In this document: positions 1 to 12,231 of the stretch, one piece after another | Position numbering within the stretch: position 1 is the stretch's first letter | How the letters are laid out: each line of letters opens with the position of its first letter | NCBI GenBank assembly: GCA_023974075.1 | Contig: JAMFTG010000061.1 | Span: forward strand, 408,501 to 472,500 | Reading direction: 5' to 3' | DNA from: Chaenocephalus aceratus | Lineage: Eukaryota > Chordata > Actinopteri > Perciformes > Channichthyidae | DNA: 64,000 nucleotides | The notes under the pieces: model-generated | Seen by the model: the letters and a program-made list of their open reading frames with translations, nothing else | What the model was told of the DNA's origin: nothing | Databases searched by the model: none | Program-made: the position numbers and the translations under genes

Positions 1-2550
1 AGCAGAATCCCGATATGGGCCATTTTCCCAGACCAGCACACAGAATCCGCGATGAACCTGGAGCAAAATCAGCACAGCAGCAAAGGACAGACGAAAGCAG
101 CAGCGTGGTATCCCCGGGGTGAAAACAGGCCTCTGCAACAGCAGAACCAGGTCAGGTGGAAAGCAGGCCCCAGCCATGGTAACATCCTCCTCCGTACAGC
201 AGCACACGCCCGGTGGAAGCAGGCCAAGCCCGAAGCGTGGATCCGCTCCGCTCCGGGGTAAAAACCTCTCCAGTGCAGCCGTACTCTACAGGTGGGAGTT
301 GTTTCACTCTTAGACCAGCAGGGGTACCAAATGTATGCAGACTGCTACAATAAGTACATTAATTAACTGTCTCATCGATGTGTAACTGAATGAATATGAT
401 ACTATTAACAATCATATTATTCCTATCAGCTGTCAATCACTGTTATGATTCATATTCAGTGTTATTATTAAATAAACTATATATATATATATATATATAT
501 ATGAGTTAATAATGAATGTTCCTCAAGATGCTTGCTCACCCTCCTTCAAATTTGAAAGACATGTAATTACTATCATAAATCAAAATAATCAAAGGAACAG
601 TTCAGCGCCCCACGACAGTTACAACCTTGACATCAGAAAGAACAGACACTAAAGAAGTGACTAACTGCATCAGTTAGGGTTAGAACACGTGTATTCAGCT
701 AAAACATTACATCGCTGCAGTTATGACCCAGTGGAAAGCCCTTACCTGCTGGCCTAGTTCAATCAAAGTGGTTACTTTCTGTTGGCTGGGCAGTGAAGTT
801 TTACACACCGTCTTATTTGACTTTCTCAGGACTTGAAACTGTTTTTTGGAGGCAGACCCCCTCAAAGAAGAAAAATATATTTACACATGTAAGGTCATCA
901 TCTTATCAGTTTTTTGTGCTCATAGAGTCATCCGTGAGCAGAGCATCAAGTTGCCTATAACAGCTGAATGTGGCGATTACCATCTTGTTCAGCAAAGCGC
1001 CTCACAAACTGATTACGATTTAAAGCTATGGTGCGTTTTGATTCAATGCTGAGTACAGCCACACTGACAGGCTCTTCTCTGTCATGGTAGACCGCAAACA
1101 GTGGCGGCTCCAGAGTGTTTGTGTTGGGTAATCTCTGGTAGGGCTAACCCATACAGCGGTGGGGCTCAAGTCAGTATTTGCAATGTAATTACATACACGC
1201 CCCCCCTTGACAGTGAAACGCCACGCGTGAAGTTTAGATTATTTCCCGTCTCAATCCAAATTGAACTGTATGAAATAAAAAGGCACATTTGTCTTGTAGT
1301 AAATAAAAAGGGCGACCTGGAGCCAATCCTGCAATTTCCCCACAGCTGAAAGAGTTGACCTGCTGAAAACCCAATGTCATTTTAGTTTTGTGTTACTTTG
1401 TTCTGAAAACTGAACCTGCTGCTCCTCACAGAGAGAAGAGGAAGAGGCTGTGAATTACTTACATTGTGGATAAGGGTGGATTGCCCCCATTGTTCTGTGT
1501 GTCAACATGAAAGACAGCCCACACACCTATCAATCATCAAACCGTGCGGTCTTATTTCATTACGTGTTGATTTCTATCAACACGTAATGTTGTATCGATG
1601 TATATAGAGATGAACTACAGCAAAAGTATTCTCCGTCGGGACTTCCTGCAATAACACCACGCCGTTATCTTGATTCTGATTGGCCAGAAGACATTATCAA
1701 AGATGTTCTATTGAGAAGACGATCACTACCTGACAAAAGTTTTCGAAACCGTTTCTAGTCTTCGGTATTTCCAGACAAGTGGCTACTGAAATCAATCTTA
1801 CTAACTGCTGTCTGTGCAATTTACTCCGCGCGAGTTGGCGGACTTTATTTTGCTTACTTTAACATCATTGTTCGTGGTGGGGCTAAGGTGGGGCTAAGCC
1901 ATTTCTTGGTATGGCTGTAGCCTACCCCAGCCATACCCTGACCGCAAATACCTCATTCCTTCCGTCTACTTGGATCCGATATGCTTTTCGTTTTGCGCTG
2001 TTCCACCGTTCAAATGAAATCGCCGCCAATCATATGTCCACGCCAAGCCCCCAGGAAGTGCGCCAGAGTCTGATGAGAATATTCGTTGTGGCCAAACAGC
2101 GGTACTACACTTCCTTTAGGTTGCTGGGCCCGGAAACACTTTTTCCCATTGACTTACATTGGGAAAGAGTGGTCTGTTACTCGTTGGATAAAAAAATGTC
2201 AACTAAATAAACAACCCAGTATGAACACTTGTATAGCCCTTATTGAAAACATTCGTTCCTCAAGTTGTAAAAATGTGCTAATAACGTTATTCTGAGAGTT
2301 ATTTTCCTCGGCATTATGAACGCGCATCTAACCCACGGGACCGCGCCGCCCGGCACGTTCAAGTTACGTGTTCAGCACTACATGCGTTTCTCTTTACCCA
2401 TGGATGCACAATAAGAACGGACCCATATCGCCTCACTGCCAGCCCACGGAGCTGCAATAATGGATATATGGCACATGTTTGCTGTAATGTAATGTAATGT
2501 AAAATATTATACTACATGGGCTGTATGATTAAATCTTGTACCGTAAATGT
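1..2550. other. Repeat-rich stretch without recognised genes
   Basis: Holds an AT microsatellite (about 478-502) and a dispersed repeat at about 1490-1930 that recurs at 20200-20810 (shared blocks include CATTACGTGTTGATTTCTAT and CCTACCCCAGCCATACC). Open frames are short and motif-free. Confidence 0.5.
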
Positions 2551-3110
2551 TGTATTAGGGAGACTGTGGCTGTGAGGGAGTGCGGTCGTCTTTCAACCAG
2601 AAGGTTGTGGGTTCGATCCCAGCCCATGCAGCCAACATGTCGATGTATCCTTGGGAAAGATACTTAACCCTGAGCAGTGCTTCTCAAAGTGTGGTCCGTG
2701 AGTATATAGGTACAATTTAACATTTTAAATTAATTAATTAAAGTTTTCCGCACTCTCGCGGGAATATCTCCGCAATGGAGCGAGCTTAAGTTTCACTTTC
2801 GATTGCATGATATAGCCCAGATAAATACCTTCATCACACATGTTGCCACTTGTTTGTACCATTTTCAGGCGATTTGTAAAAAACGATATGTTTTAGGATA
2901 TTTGTGGAGTTAGGTGGTCCGCGAGTGTTATTTTATTGGTTAAGTGGTCCTTGGTATGAAAAAGTTTGAGAAACACTGTCCTAGAGTAACACTGCTCTGT
3001 ATGAATGGGTGTGAATGGGTGAACGACATGTAGTATGTAAAACGCTTTGAGGGGTCTTAAAGACTGGATAAAGCGCTATATAAGTACAGTCCATTTACCA
3101 TTTATTAAAT
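2550..3110 (+). mobile_element. tRNA-derived SINE, split by a hAT MITE
   Basis: The head has a pol III B-box-like GGTTCGATCCC at about 2610. The 3' part has the fish SINE wording TGAATGGGTG, AAAACGCTTTGAGGGGTC, AAGCGCTATATAAGTACAGT and CCATTTACCATTTA. The middle is interrupted by a MITE at 2675-2978. Confidence 0.7.
2675..2978. mobile_element. hAT MITE, family 1, copy 1
   Basis: Ends CAGTGCTTCTCAAA and TTTGAGAAACACTG, with imperfect 8-bp flanks ACCCTGAG and TCCTAGAG. Two more copies are at 22649-22994 and 46681-47766. Confidence 0.8.
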
Positions 3111-3436
3111 AAAGTTAATATTACCGACGTTAGATTAACGTCCCTGTAGGTTATTATTGCACTAAGAAGCTTATTGCACTGTGTATATATATGTATATAT
3201 TAGGGCTGTCAGTCGATTAAAATATTTAATCGCGATTAATCATTAATCGCACATTTTTTATCTGTTCTAAATGTACCTTAGAGGAATATTTTTCAAGTTT
3301 TTAATACTCTTATCAACATCTGAGTGGACAAATATGCGTTATGCTAATGTTTATTATCATTTGAACAATGAGAAATATTCTCATGAATATTAAACACAAC
3401 AACCTGGAACCTCTCTCATTCATTAATACAATACAA

Positions 3437-3633
<197 letters not shown>

Positions 3634-3895
3634 TGGATCGTTGGAGCTATGCTATGTGCAACTCAAGGCATATGCTCGAACGGGAGCTGCCTGGACGCTG
3701 CAATCATGTTGCACACTATCCGAGCTGAGTGTGCTGACTGTTCCTCCAATGTCCCGCTGTCTGCTTCCTGCATCAAGTAAAGTGCTCGGCGCAGTTGTGG
3801 TGAAATGTCGCTCCTCTGTTTTCATTTAAACAGCTCCTTATATCCGTTAGTCTCTGTGTGTCATTCAAGCTCGGGAGGGTGTGTATGTGTGTCGC

Positions 3896-4885
3896 CAGGG
3901 CCGGCCCTGACCAATTTGCTGCCCTAGGCAAGATTTTAGCTGGCGCCCCCCCCCCCCAAATGCAGACACTTACACTTACTATGATTCGCGCATGCATGGT
4001 TGTGGCATTACCACCAACACAGTAAGATATGGACACAAGATGTGTGCAACTGTATTTAGTTTCCTATCCATGTGAACATGATTTAAGTGGGGGGAACCTC
4101 ACCTCCTCTTGGGGGGTCCGGGGGCATGCACCCCCGGGAAGACTCAATCTGGTGCACTTTGAGAGCAACATTAGGAGCTCTGTGGATACATCTCTCAACA
4201 CCCATATGAAACACAACTGTAAGTAGATTTTCTTTTTCTTTATGGATACTTTACAAATCACTCCCCTTTCAAACTGTATTCTTGTTTATTAATAACAACT
4301 TTTTTGTACTGTCATATATTATTTTATACCTGTTTTTCACCTGTTCTCTTTTTTTTTATAACTATAATGATCATATAAAGGTGTGCCTTTATCAGAGCCT
4401 CTCAGTCTTTCAGGAGAGAGCTCTCTAAAGCTCTCCCCCCCGCGGCCACTTACACAGTAAATTCCAATGTTAATAAAAGCACACAGAAGCTGTGTACGTT
4501 TTTTGGGAGTTTGATTTACATTAAATTAACACAAATATAAAATTAAAACCTATAATTGCACACTACCATTATTTTTAAAAAAAATAACAATTTCACATAA
4601 ACCTCGGGTTTTTACTGGGACTGGGGCAGTTCAACTTGATTTGGGGGGGGGGGGTGCCATAGTTTATGGGAGCTGTACGCAATATAGGCGTAGTTCTGTT
4701 AGTATAAGATAATAAGATGTACTTTGTTGATCCAAAATCGGGATATTGTGTTGTTATGAAATTTAAAAAACATTTTTTTTTAAATTTCTAACTTTTTTTT
4801 CTTTTCTCCCCAATTTGTGGCGCCCCCTATGGGTTGATGCGCCCTTAGCATTCGCCTATACTGCCTATGCCGAGGGCCGGCCCTG
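3896..4885. mobile_element. hAT-type element, 990 bp
   Basis: Ends CAGGGCCGGCCCTGACC and GGGCCGGCCCTG, with perfect 8-bp duplications TGTGTCGC (3888-3895 and 4886-4893). Interior blocks (for example GGGGTCCGGGGGCATGC) recur near 5380, 8080 and 11630. Confidence 0.85.
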
Positions 4886-4893
4886 TGTGTCGC

Positions 4894-5940
4894 GAGCGAG
4901 CGAGAGAGAAAGCGCTGCGCGCGCACCGGTTACGTGTATTGTTGTTGTTAGCATCTGGTGCTAGCTAGCTGCGCTATCATGAGCTGTCAACAAAGTGGAG
5001 GAGAGTCCTCTCCTGTCAGACTGAGAGACTGATAACTACAGGTGAGGTAAAGTGTTTAGATAGTTAACTTAGTCTAAGTTCTCTGTGGGTCTCAAACGGT
5101 TTGGTCACCATTTATGTAAACACATATTTTCATTTGAAGGGGGTGTGATTAGCAAAATATGGATGAGTGAATGGATGGATTAAGTTTCAATGTTTTTTCA
5201 TGTTGGAAATGGTATGTTATTGGTTATGGCCATGTTCTTATGAATTTATGATTATTTAAATCTATACAGTTATGTTTCATATGGGTGTAGTCTCTTTATT
5301 TCCCCCTCAAAGTGCACATTGATTGATGCATTTCAGTCCAACATTTAAAAAAAAAAATAATCTTACCGGGGGAGCATGCCCCCGGACCCCCCTAGAGGAT
5401 TTGAGGTCCACCTCCACTTAACATATGTTCACATGGATAGGTTCCTAAATAGATTTGCAAATTGTTTTTAAATAGTTACCCATGTCCATATGTTTATTCT
5501 GGGGTAGTAGATATAAAGTTTAGGGCTATCACTATGGGCAGCAACGCTGTAAATATTGACAAATAAATCCAGAAAAATGGCACAAAAGAAAACTGGTAGT
5601 GGCCTGGCTGGGTGTTTAATTCCCGGCCTGACTTATTGTCCCAGTCCGGCCCTGGTGGCAGCTGCCACCCCGTGCCACCCTGTAGAACCGCCACTGACTT
5701 ATGTCATGTTGCGTCCTCCATATGTACTTGTCGTTCCCCCACTGAGCAGTGAGCAGGTTTACCCCCAGAGGTGTATTCACTGCGCACTTCGCCATTACCC
5801 AAACACCGTGTCGTCTCCGCGCTCACACCAACACTTTACACATCATAATATACATTAAACACACACTCTAGCGTTTATATCAAACCTAAGTCTTGCAATT
5901 TTTATTTTTTTTAAAGTATTTGCACTTTAAAAATCCCCAC
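4894..5940. other. Repeat-containing stretch upstream of the Ig gene
   Basis: Includes an inverted fragment of the same dispersed family as the 3896-4885 element (about 5280-5450) and a CCGGCCCTGGTGGCAGCTGC segment ending GAACCGCCACTG near 5696. No gene recognised. Confidence 0.4.
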
Positions 5941-5947
5941 GAGTTTT

Positions 5948-5959
5948 ACTTTCGGTTTC
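5948..5959 (-). promoter_or_regulatory. ISRE-like interferon response element
   Basis: The minus strand reads GAAACCGAAAGT, a fit to the GAAANNGAAA core bound by IRF/ISGF3 factors. It lies about 110 bp upstream of the Ig-receptor start codon. A weak TATA-like GTATAAGG is at 5986-5993. The sequence match is direct; function is inferred. Confidence 0.5.
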
Positions 5960-6067
5960 AAAGCAGCACCAGTGCAGCTGCACCAGTATAAGGACGTTTC
6001 CTCGTTCGGTCGCATTTGCCTGTGTTTCCTTATCACAGGATCACATTTCTCTGTCTTTTTACCCGCC

Positions 6068-6152
6068 ATGGTTCACTTGGTGCCTGGATTTAAAATACCT
6101 CTCCTGGCTCTGGCTGTATTTCTGAGCCTGGTCCCCTGGATGGAGTCAGAAG
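6068..6152 (+). CDS. Exon 1 of the Ig receptor: signal peptide
   Basis: The ATG has a strong Kozak context (CCGCCATGG). The exon encodes a basic-then-hydrophobic leader (PLLALAVFLSLVPW) and ends in phase 1 at a GTAAAC donor, the usual leader-exon phase for V-set genes. This start was chosen because the leader is canonical and no longer in-frame extension carries better features. Confidence 0.8.
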
Positions 6153-6876
6153 GTAAACTGTTTTTGATATTGGTGATTCTACTGTAGCTATTTCCTCTTA
6201 GCATGATAGACGTTTCTGAAAAAAGTTGACACAGTTTGACCTTAATTAGGATGCTAATCTTCAGCTTTGATAACTAATTAGTAATTACATATAAATAAAC
6301 TATATGTTGATGATAATACTTTTCTATTTTTTACTTGAGGAACATTTTTAATGCAGGACTTTTACCGTAACAGACAGGGTAGGCCTAGTTTTACTCAAGT
6401 ACTAGATCTGAGTACTTCTACTTTTATTGAAATACAAGATCTGAGTACTTCTACTTTTACTCAAGTACAAGAACTGAGTACTTCTACTTTTACTCAAGTA
6501 CAAGATCTGGGTACTTCTACTTTTACTCAAGTACAATAACTGAGTACTTCTACTTTTACTCAAGTACAAGATCTGAGTACTTCCTCCCGTCTGAGTAAAT
6601 GTGTGTGCATAATGAGATGTGTAATCCCTGCAGAACTGTTGTATTCAAAGATGTTTAAATGGGGAACAAAACAAACAACCAGATATTTCAGGGCAAGGTC
6701 CCACTCTTCGTCAAACACAAAACCGGCGTGCAACAGGTGACCTAAATACCAAATAAACCACACCTGTGTGACAATTGCCGTCAGTGATAAACAAAAAAAG
6801 ATAATGATATAAATTATAAGCAATGGCAACATAAGCATTTTGGCCCAACACCGGCCAACGTGTGCGTGCGTGCGAG

Positions 6877-6945
<69 letters not shown>

Positions 6946-9915
6946 AAAATTAGCACAGATTATGTACAAAAATACAGTAATTTGGTAAATGTCTGTATAT
7001 TTCCACAGATCGGTTGATTGGTTCCTATGAGCCAATCAGGGCTCCTCTGGGTGGTGATGTCATCCTGCCTTGTTTTGCGCAGCCTCAGATCAACATGGAG
7101 GGTATGACGGTGATTTGGTGGAGGCCCGACATCCCTGAACCAAACTGGTACTGTGCTATATTACCATTAATGCACACAATGTACACAATACCTTGTTTTT
7201 TATCACTTCAACTTCAAATTCAGTTTCAATATAAATACTGATATATTTTACTATGTTATTATAGTTTTCTTTAAATAGTTTTCTATCTGTGTTTTTTGTT
7301 TTGTTTGCATGTATGCACCCCCACACCAAGTCAAATTCCTCGTACGTGTCAACCTACCTGGTGATAAACCTGTTTCTGATTAAACGAAGCCGCTCAGAGG
7401 CTAAACTTCGCTCATCGTCATGACGCGATTCATAATAAAAGTCTGTCCTAAAGTTAAAGTATTTAATAAACAAACAACAACCGAACAGACGCATCCAGTC
7501 AACCAATGATCTCAGAGCTAAGCTGTCATACTCATAATAATAATAGATTACATTTTATATAGCGCCTTTCAAGGGACCCAAGGCCGCTTTACATGCTGTG
7601 AACAAACAGACAAAGTAGGGCAAATAATAAAGTGAACGTTTAATAAATAGCAGTGGGAGTGGAAGCATGACTGATTGACCTGATTGTTTTATGTTTATTA
7701 TCTCGATGCTCAAGACAAATTTCTCCGAAGGGAGACAATAAAGCTCTATCTCAGGGGTGGGAACCTTTTTCCTCTCAAGGGCCATTTCAATTTTTTCAAC
7801 ATCCTCAGAGGGCCGTACAAATTATTGACCTCGGCTTAAAAATACTAAAATCACAACCCATTTATTTCTTCTTTCTTTCTTTCTTTCATGCTGTGCAAAG
7901 AAAAAGCAACCTCTTGATCCAGATATCTCACCATGACTCGCGCATGCACGTGCACGGTGTGGCATGACCACCAAGACAGAAAGATATGGACACGAGATGT
8001 GTGCAAATGTATTTAGTTTCCTATCCATGTGAACATGATTTAAGTGGGGGGGGGGACCTAACCTCCTCTAGGGGGGTCCGGGGGCATGATATTTTTTTAA
8101 ATATTGAAGTTAAAAGCATCTGGTGCACTTTGAGAGCAACATTAGTAGATCTATGGAAACATCTCTCAACACCCAGATGGAACAGACCTGGAAGCAGATT
8201 CATTTTCTTTATGGGTATTTTACAAATCACTCCCCTTTCAATCTGTATTCTTGTTTATTAATAACAACTTGTTTTACTGTCATATAGTATTTTATACCTG
8301 TTTACTTTATTCTCTTGTTTTTTGATAACTATAATGATCATATAAAGATGTGCCTTTACCTCACTGGTTGGAGAAAAAGCTTCTTATATTCGTTAGCATA
8401 GCTAGCTAACCAGATGCTAATAACAACACAGTTATTGACTGTATGCTCAGTGTGACAGATCGCCACTGGGCTTTCAGCTGAAGACACAGCCACGCAGGAA
8501 CTGCAGCATCTGTACGGCTCCTTATCTGAAGTGCCGAGCCACGTTCCGGTGCTTTCCGTCAGACGAGACATATACCACGTGATGAAACGTTAGGCTCGTG
8601 TTGTGTTCATGGACCCTGACCTTGGCCAGGAAAAACAGGCACTCACTTTAATTATTTTGCGGTCTAGATTTCTTTTTTTTTCTTTTTTGCGTGTGTTTAT
8701 AAATTACCTCGAGGGCCGTACCAAATGGTCTCGCGGGCCGTATACGGCCCGGGGGCCGGAGGTTCCCCACCCCTGCTCTATCTTATCTTATTTTAAGCAG
8801 TGGGACTTTGATGGGTTAGGGGTCAAAGGCCATAAAATAAGAGAAGATGGAACTTTATTTATCCCCTTGGCGAAATTCAGTCGTTTTTTATAAATCGCTA
8901 ACAGCGCGTAGAAAATGGCGTACGCCATCTTTTGAGCGTACGCACCGTTTATGAATGAGGCCCCCAGCCAGGGCTCTCGACTAACTTTTTTCACCATCCT
9001 CCCGGAACCGTCCCGCAATACAATCCAAGCCGTCCCGAAATTAATGTGGACCGTCCCGAATTTAAAATGTTAGTTTTTCTGACCTTTAACATAAATAAAC
9101 ATCACACAAATCATGAGATGATAATTCCTCAACCTTTTTATTTGAGTAAATCATTCAATCACATAAACAAAGGCCAAATATATTTAAACGAACACACACG
9201 AGAAAATTACTCTAATATTGAATCCAATCAAGTCCCATCCAATTAGAGAGATCTCGTCTGGATTGGAAAGCTCGAAAATACATCACAGACGCATGTTTTA
9301 GTCTTATTGCATATTAGAAACGGAGTTGGCGAAACTAAAACTGCGATATAATGTGTATGTAGCAATAATACATATGACTTATATTTTTTAAATGTCTCCT
9401 GTCCCGATAAAAAGTCCGATAACGTCGGGGCTTAACGTTACCACTGTCTTTAATCATTCCGGCCCGGGGCTCGGTACCCATCCCTACATGGGGAGAGGCA
9501 GCATATTGCTAAGGACTAAACACGATGGAGGGTTCTCTTCTCAGCCTTATTACCCATAGGGGATGAAGAGGAGTAAGTCAATACAGAGGCCGGCGCTCCA
9601 GGGTCTGGTTCTGCTGTGCGTTTTTGTGATGTAACGGTAAAACATTTCAGAATTCCTCCACGGGATGCCATTGACACTCAACCCGCGAAATACACACACT
9701 CATACCTCATTCACACCAACGCAACTCCGGATCAAGCTCCGTGCTAGAGCTTTTCAGGTTCAGAACCGGTTCTTCGGTTTAGCTCCGGCTTTTTCACACC
9801 GCCCAGAGTCCGACTGGTGCTGCGTCATTGCGTCATCGTTTGCGTCATGACGTAACAGTTTGCGTGCCTGCTTCATAAAACCAAACCGCGCGGAAACCCC
9901 TCACAGCTCACACCG

Positions 9916-9960
<45 letters not shown>

Positions 9961-12151
9961 GCCGATTGTGCTCCAGCTTCCTCTGCACCTCTTCGGAAGA
10001 CCAGCTTCCCAGCAGGGAGCTGGTCTCTTCAGTGGACCACTGCTGCTTGTTACGTTTCTCCATCGTTGTGTACAAACTGGATAAAACGCAGGCTTGTTGT
10101 TGTTGTTGTTGTTCAGGAGTTGATCCCGCCCCCGCCTCAACGTCAGCGTGGCGTATGCGGTGCTTTTGCTCTGGCCGGACCATTTTTTGGTGCTTGAAAC
10201 GAACCGGATTCCGGAGCTAAGAGGCGGCTCCGCTGCGGTGTGAACAGGAAAACCCGGTGCTTTTCAAGCTCCAGCTCCGAACCGGCCCTGAAACACCGTT
10301 GGTGTGAATGAGGTATCAGTCAGTACATAGCTAGACCCAGGAATTTGCGGGTCAAAACGTGCAGTCGGTTTCATTTTCATCGCCGTTCGTAGTAGAGTTA
10401 GCAGGGTATTTTAATTTTAACTCGTCCCAAAATTATTTTTTATCCTCCCTATTTGTTTTGACGACGGGACGCCCTTAAGCTCGAGCCCTGTCCCCAGGTG
10501 CCTTAATACCATAAACCCCACCATGTGATAACTGCTGGAAACGATCAATTACCGATGTGTGTGGTTTTATAAATTATAAATAAACATATAAACAGGGGCT
10601 AACTTAACATTTTGTCTCCTACAGGTACGTTCACCTGTACCCTGAAAAGCAGCATCAGGAGGCCCAGACGATACCGTCGTACGCTGGGAGGACGGAGATG
10701 TTCGCAGACGGCCTGAAACTCGTGAACGCTTCCCTCCGGATCAGAAACCTGAAGCTCTCTGATGACGGGAGATACAGATGTTTCATCTCACACCTGGGGA
10801 GGGGTCCCACCATAAAGCTGGAAGTCTTTGGTAAGTTTTTATTTGATGTAAAAACAGAACCAGTCAAAAGTTTCTCACACCTTCTCTTTCAATGGTTTTT
10901 ATTTTTTTATTCATTGTAGGTTAATACTGAAGACATCAAAACTATGAAAGAACACATATGGAATTATATAGTTAACAAAAAAGTGTTAAAAAATCGAGAA
11001 CACGATTTATATTTGATATTCTTCAAAGTAGCTCCCTTTTGCCTTGATGACAGCTTTGCACACTCTTGGCCTCTCCATATGTGTTCTTTTGTAGTTTTGA
11101 TGTCTTCAGTATTGATCTACAAAGTAGAAACATTTTTAAATAAACAAAAACCATTGAAAGAGAAGGTGTCCAAATGTTTGACCGGTACTGTATATAACAT
11201 CTATTACGTCATAATGCGAGCCGTAGTGTCAAATGGGAGTACTATCATTTAAAAAACACAATCAATATATAAACAGACATTTTGCTAGGCTGAGAAGTGC
11301 AAACGAGAATCACAAAGTGTTAGATTTTTGTCGGTTGTGTACTTTCAAATTCTAGCGCAGGGGTTCCCACATTTTTTCTGTCAGGCCCCTTTGGAGAAAA
11401 AAAAAAGTTGGGGCCCCCCCCCCAACACAAATAGTGTACTGTGGGGTAGCTTGACGTTTCATAGAGGGTGCTCAAACATTTAGGGTTTCCCTTTAATGTC
11501 CCGGGCTACAGAGGAATGTTCTACTGCAACACTCCCCACGCAAACACACAGTGTGACAGTTACAATGAAGGCTCGAGGCATATAGGTGTAAGCAGGGGTA
11601 AAGTGCTATAGGTGGTGTGGACCTCACATCGGGGGGTCCGGGGGCATGCTCCCCCGGGAAGATTTATTTTTAAATATTGAAGTTGAAAGCATCAATCTGG
11701 TGCACGTTGAGAGCAACATGAGAGATCTATGGATACATCTCTCAACACCCATTTGAAACAGAACTGGAAACAGATTTACTTTTTCTTTATGGATATTTTA
11801 CAAATCACCCTTTTAAACTTTATTCTTGTTTTAATGTCATATAGTATTTCATAGCTGTTTTTCATTTATTGTCTTATTTTTTTATAACTATAATGATCAT
11901 ATAAACGTGTGCCTCGGAAATAATTGTTTACATTAATGGTGACCAAACCGTTTGAGACCCACTGAGATAACACAGAGAGAGTCCTTTAGCTCACTGAGCC
12001 TTTCAGTCTGACAGGAGAGGACTCTCCTCCACCTTGTTGCTGAAAAAACTCCTTATATCCGTTAGCGTAGCTCGCTAGCACCAGAAGCTAACAACTACGA
12101 TCTCCAGTACCGGTGCGCTCTCTCTCGCGCACGCACACACAATGGCTCATT

Positions 12152-12231
<80 letters not shown>

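Larger units (their letters stand above)
8969..10490. mobile_element. hAT-type element hosting a Harbinger-like MITE
   Basis: Ends CAGGGCTCTCGACTAAC and AGCTCGAGCCCTG, with flanks CCCCCAGC and TCCCCAGG (6 of 8 match). A second element is inserted at 9704-10314. Confidence 0.65.

Noticed and set aside
52..313. Two overlapping 64-69 codon frames at the window start
   Set aside because: No motif, no splice context and atypical composition. Not supportable as a gene.
2550..2650. tRNA gene
   Set aside because: A B-box-like motif is present, but no cloverleaf could be drawn. The 3' sequence matches a tRNA-derived SINE body.
9860..10220. Poly-Gln and poly-Leu frames around the CAA run
   Set aside because: Triplet-repeat translations inside a Harbinger-like MITE.
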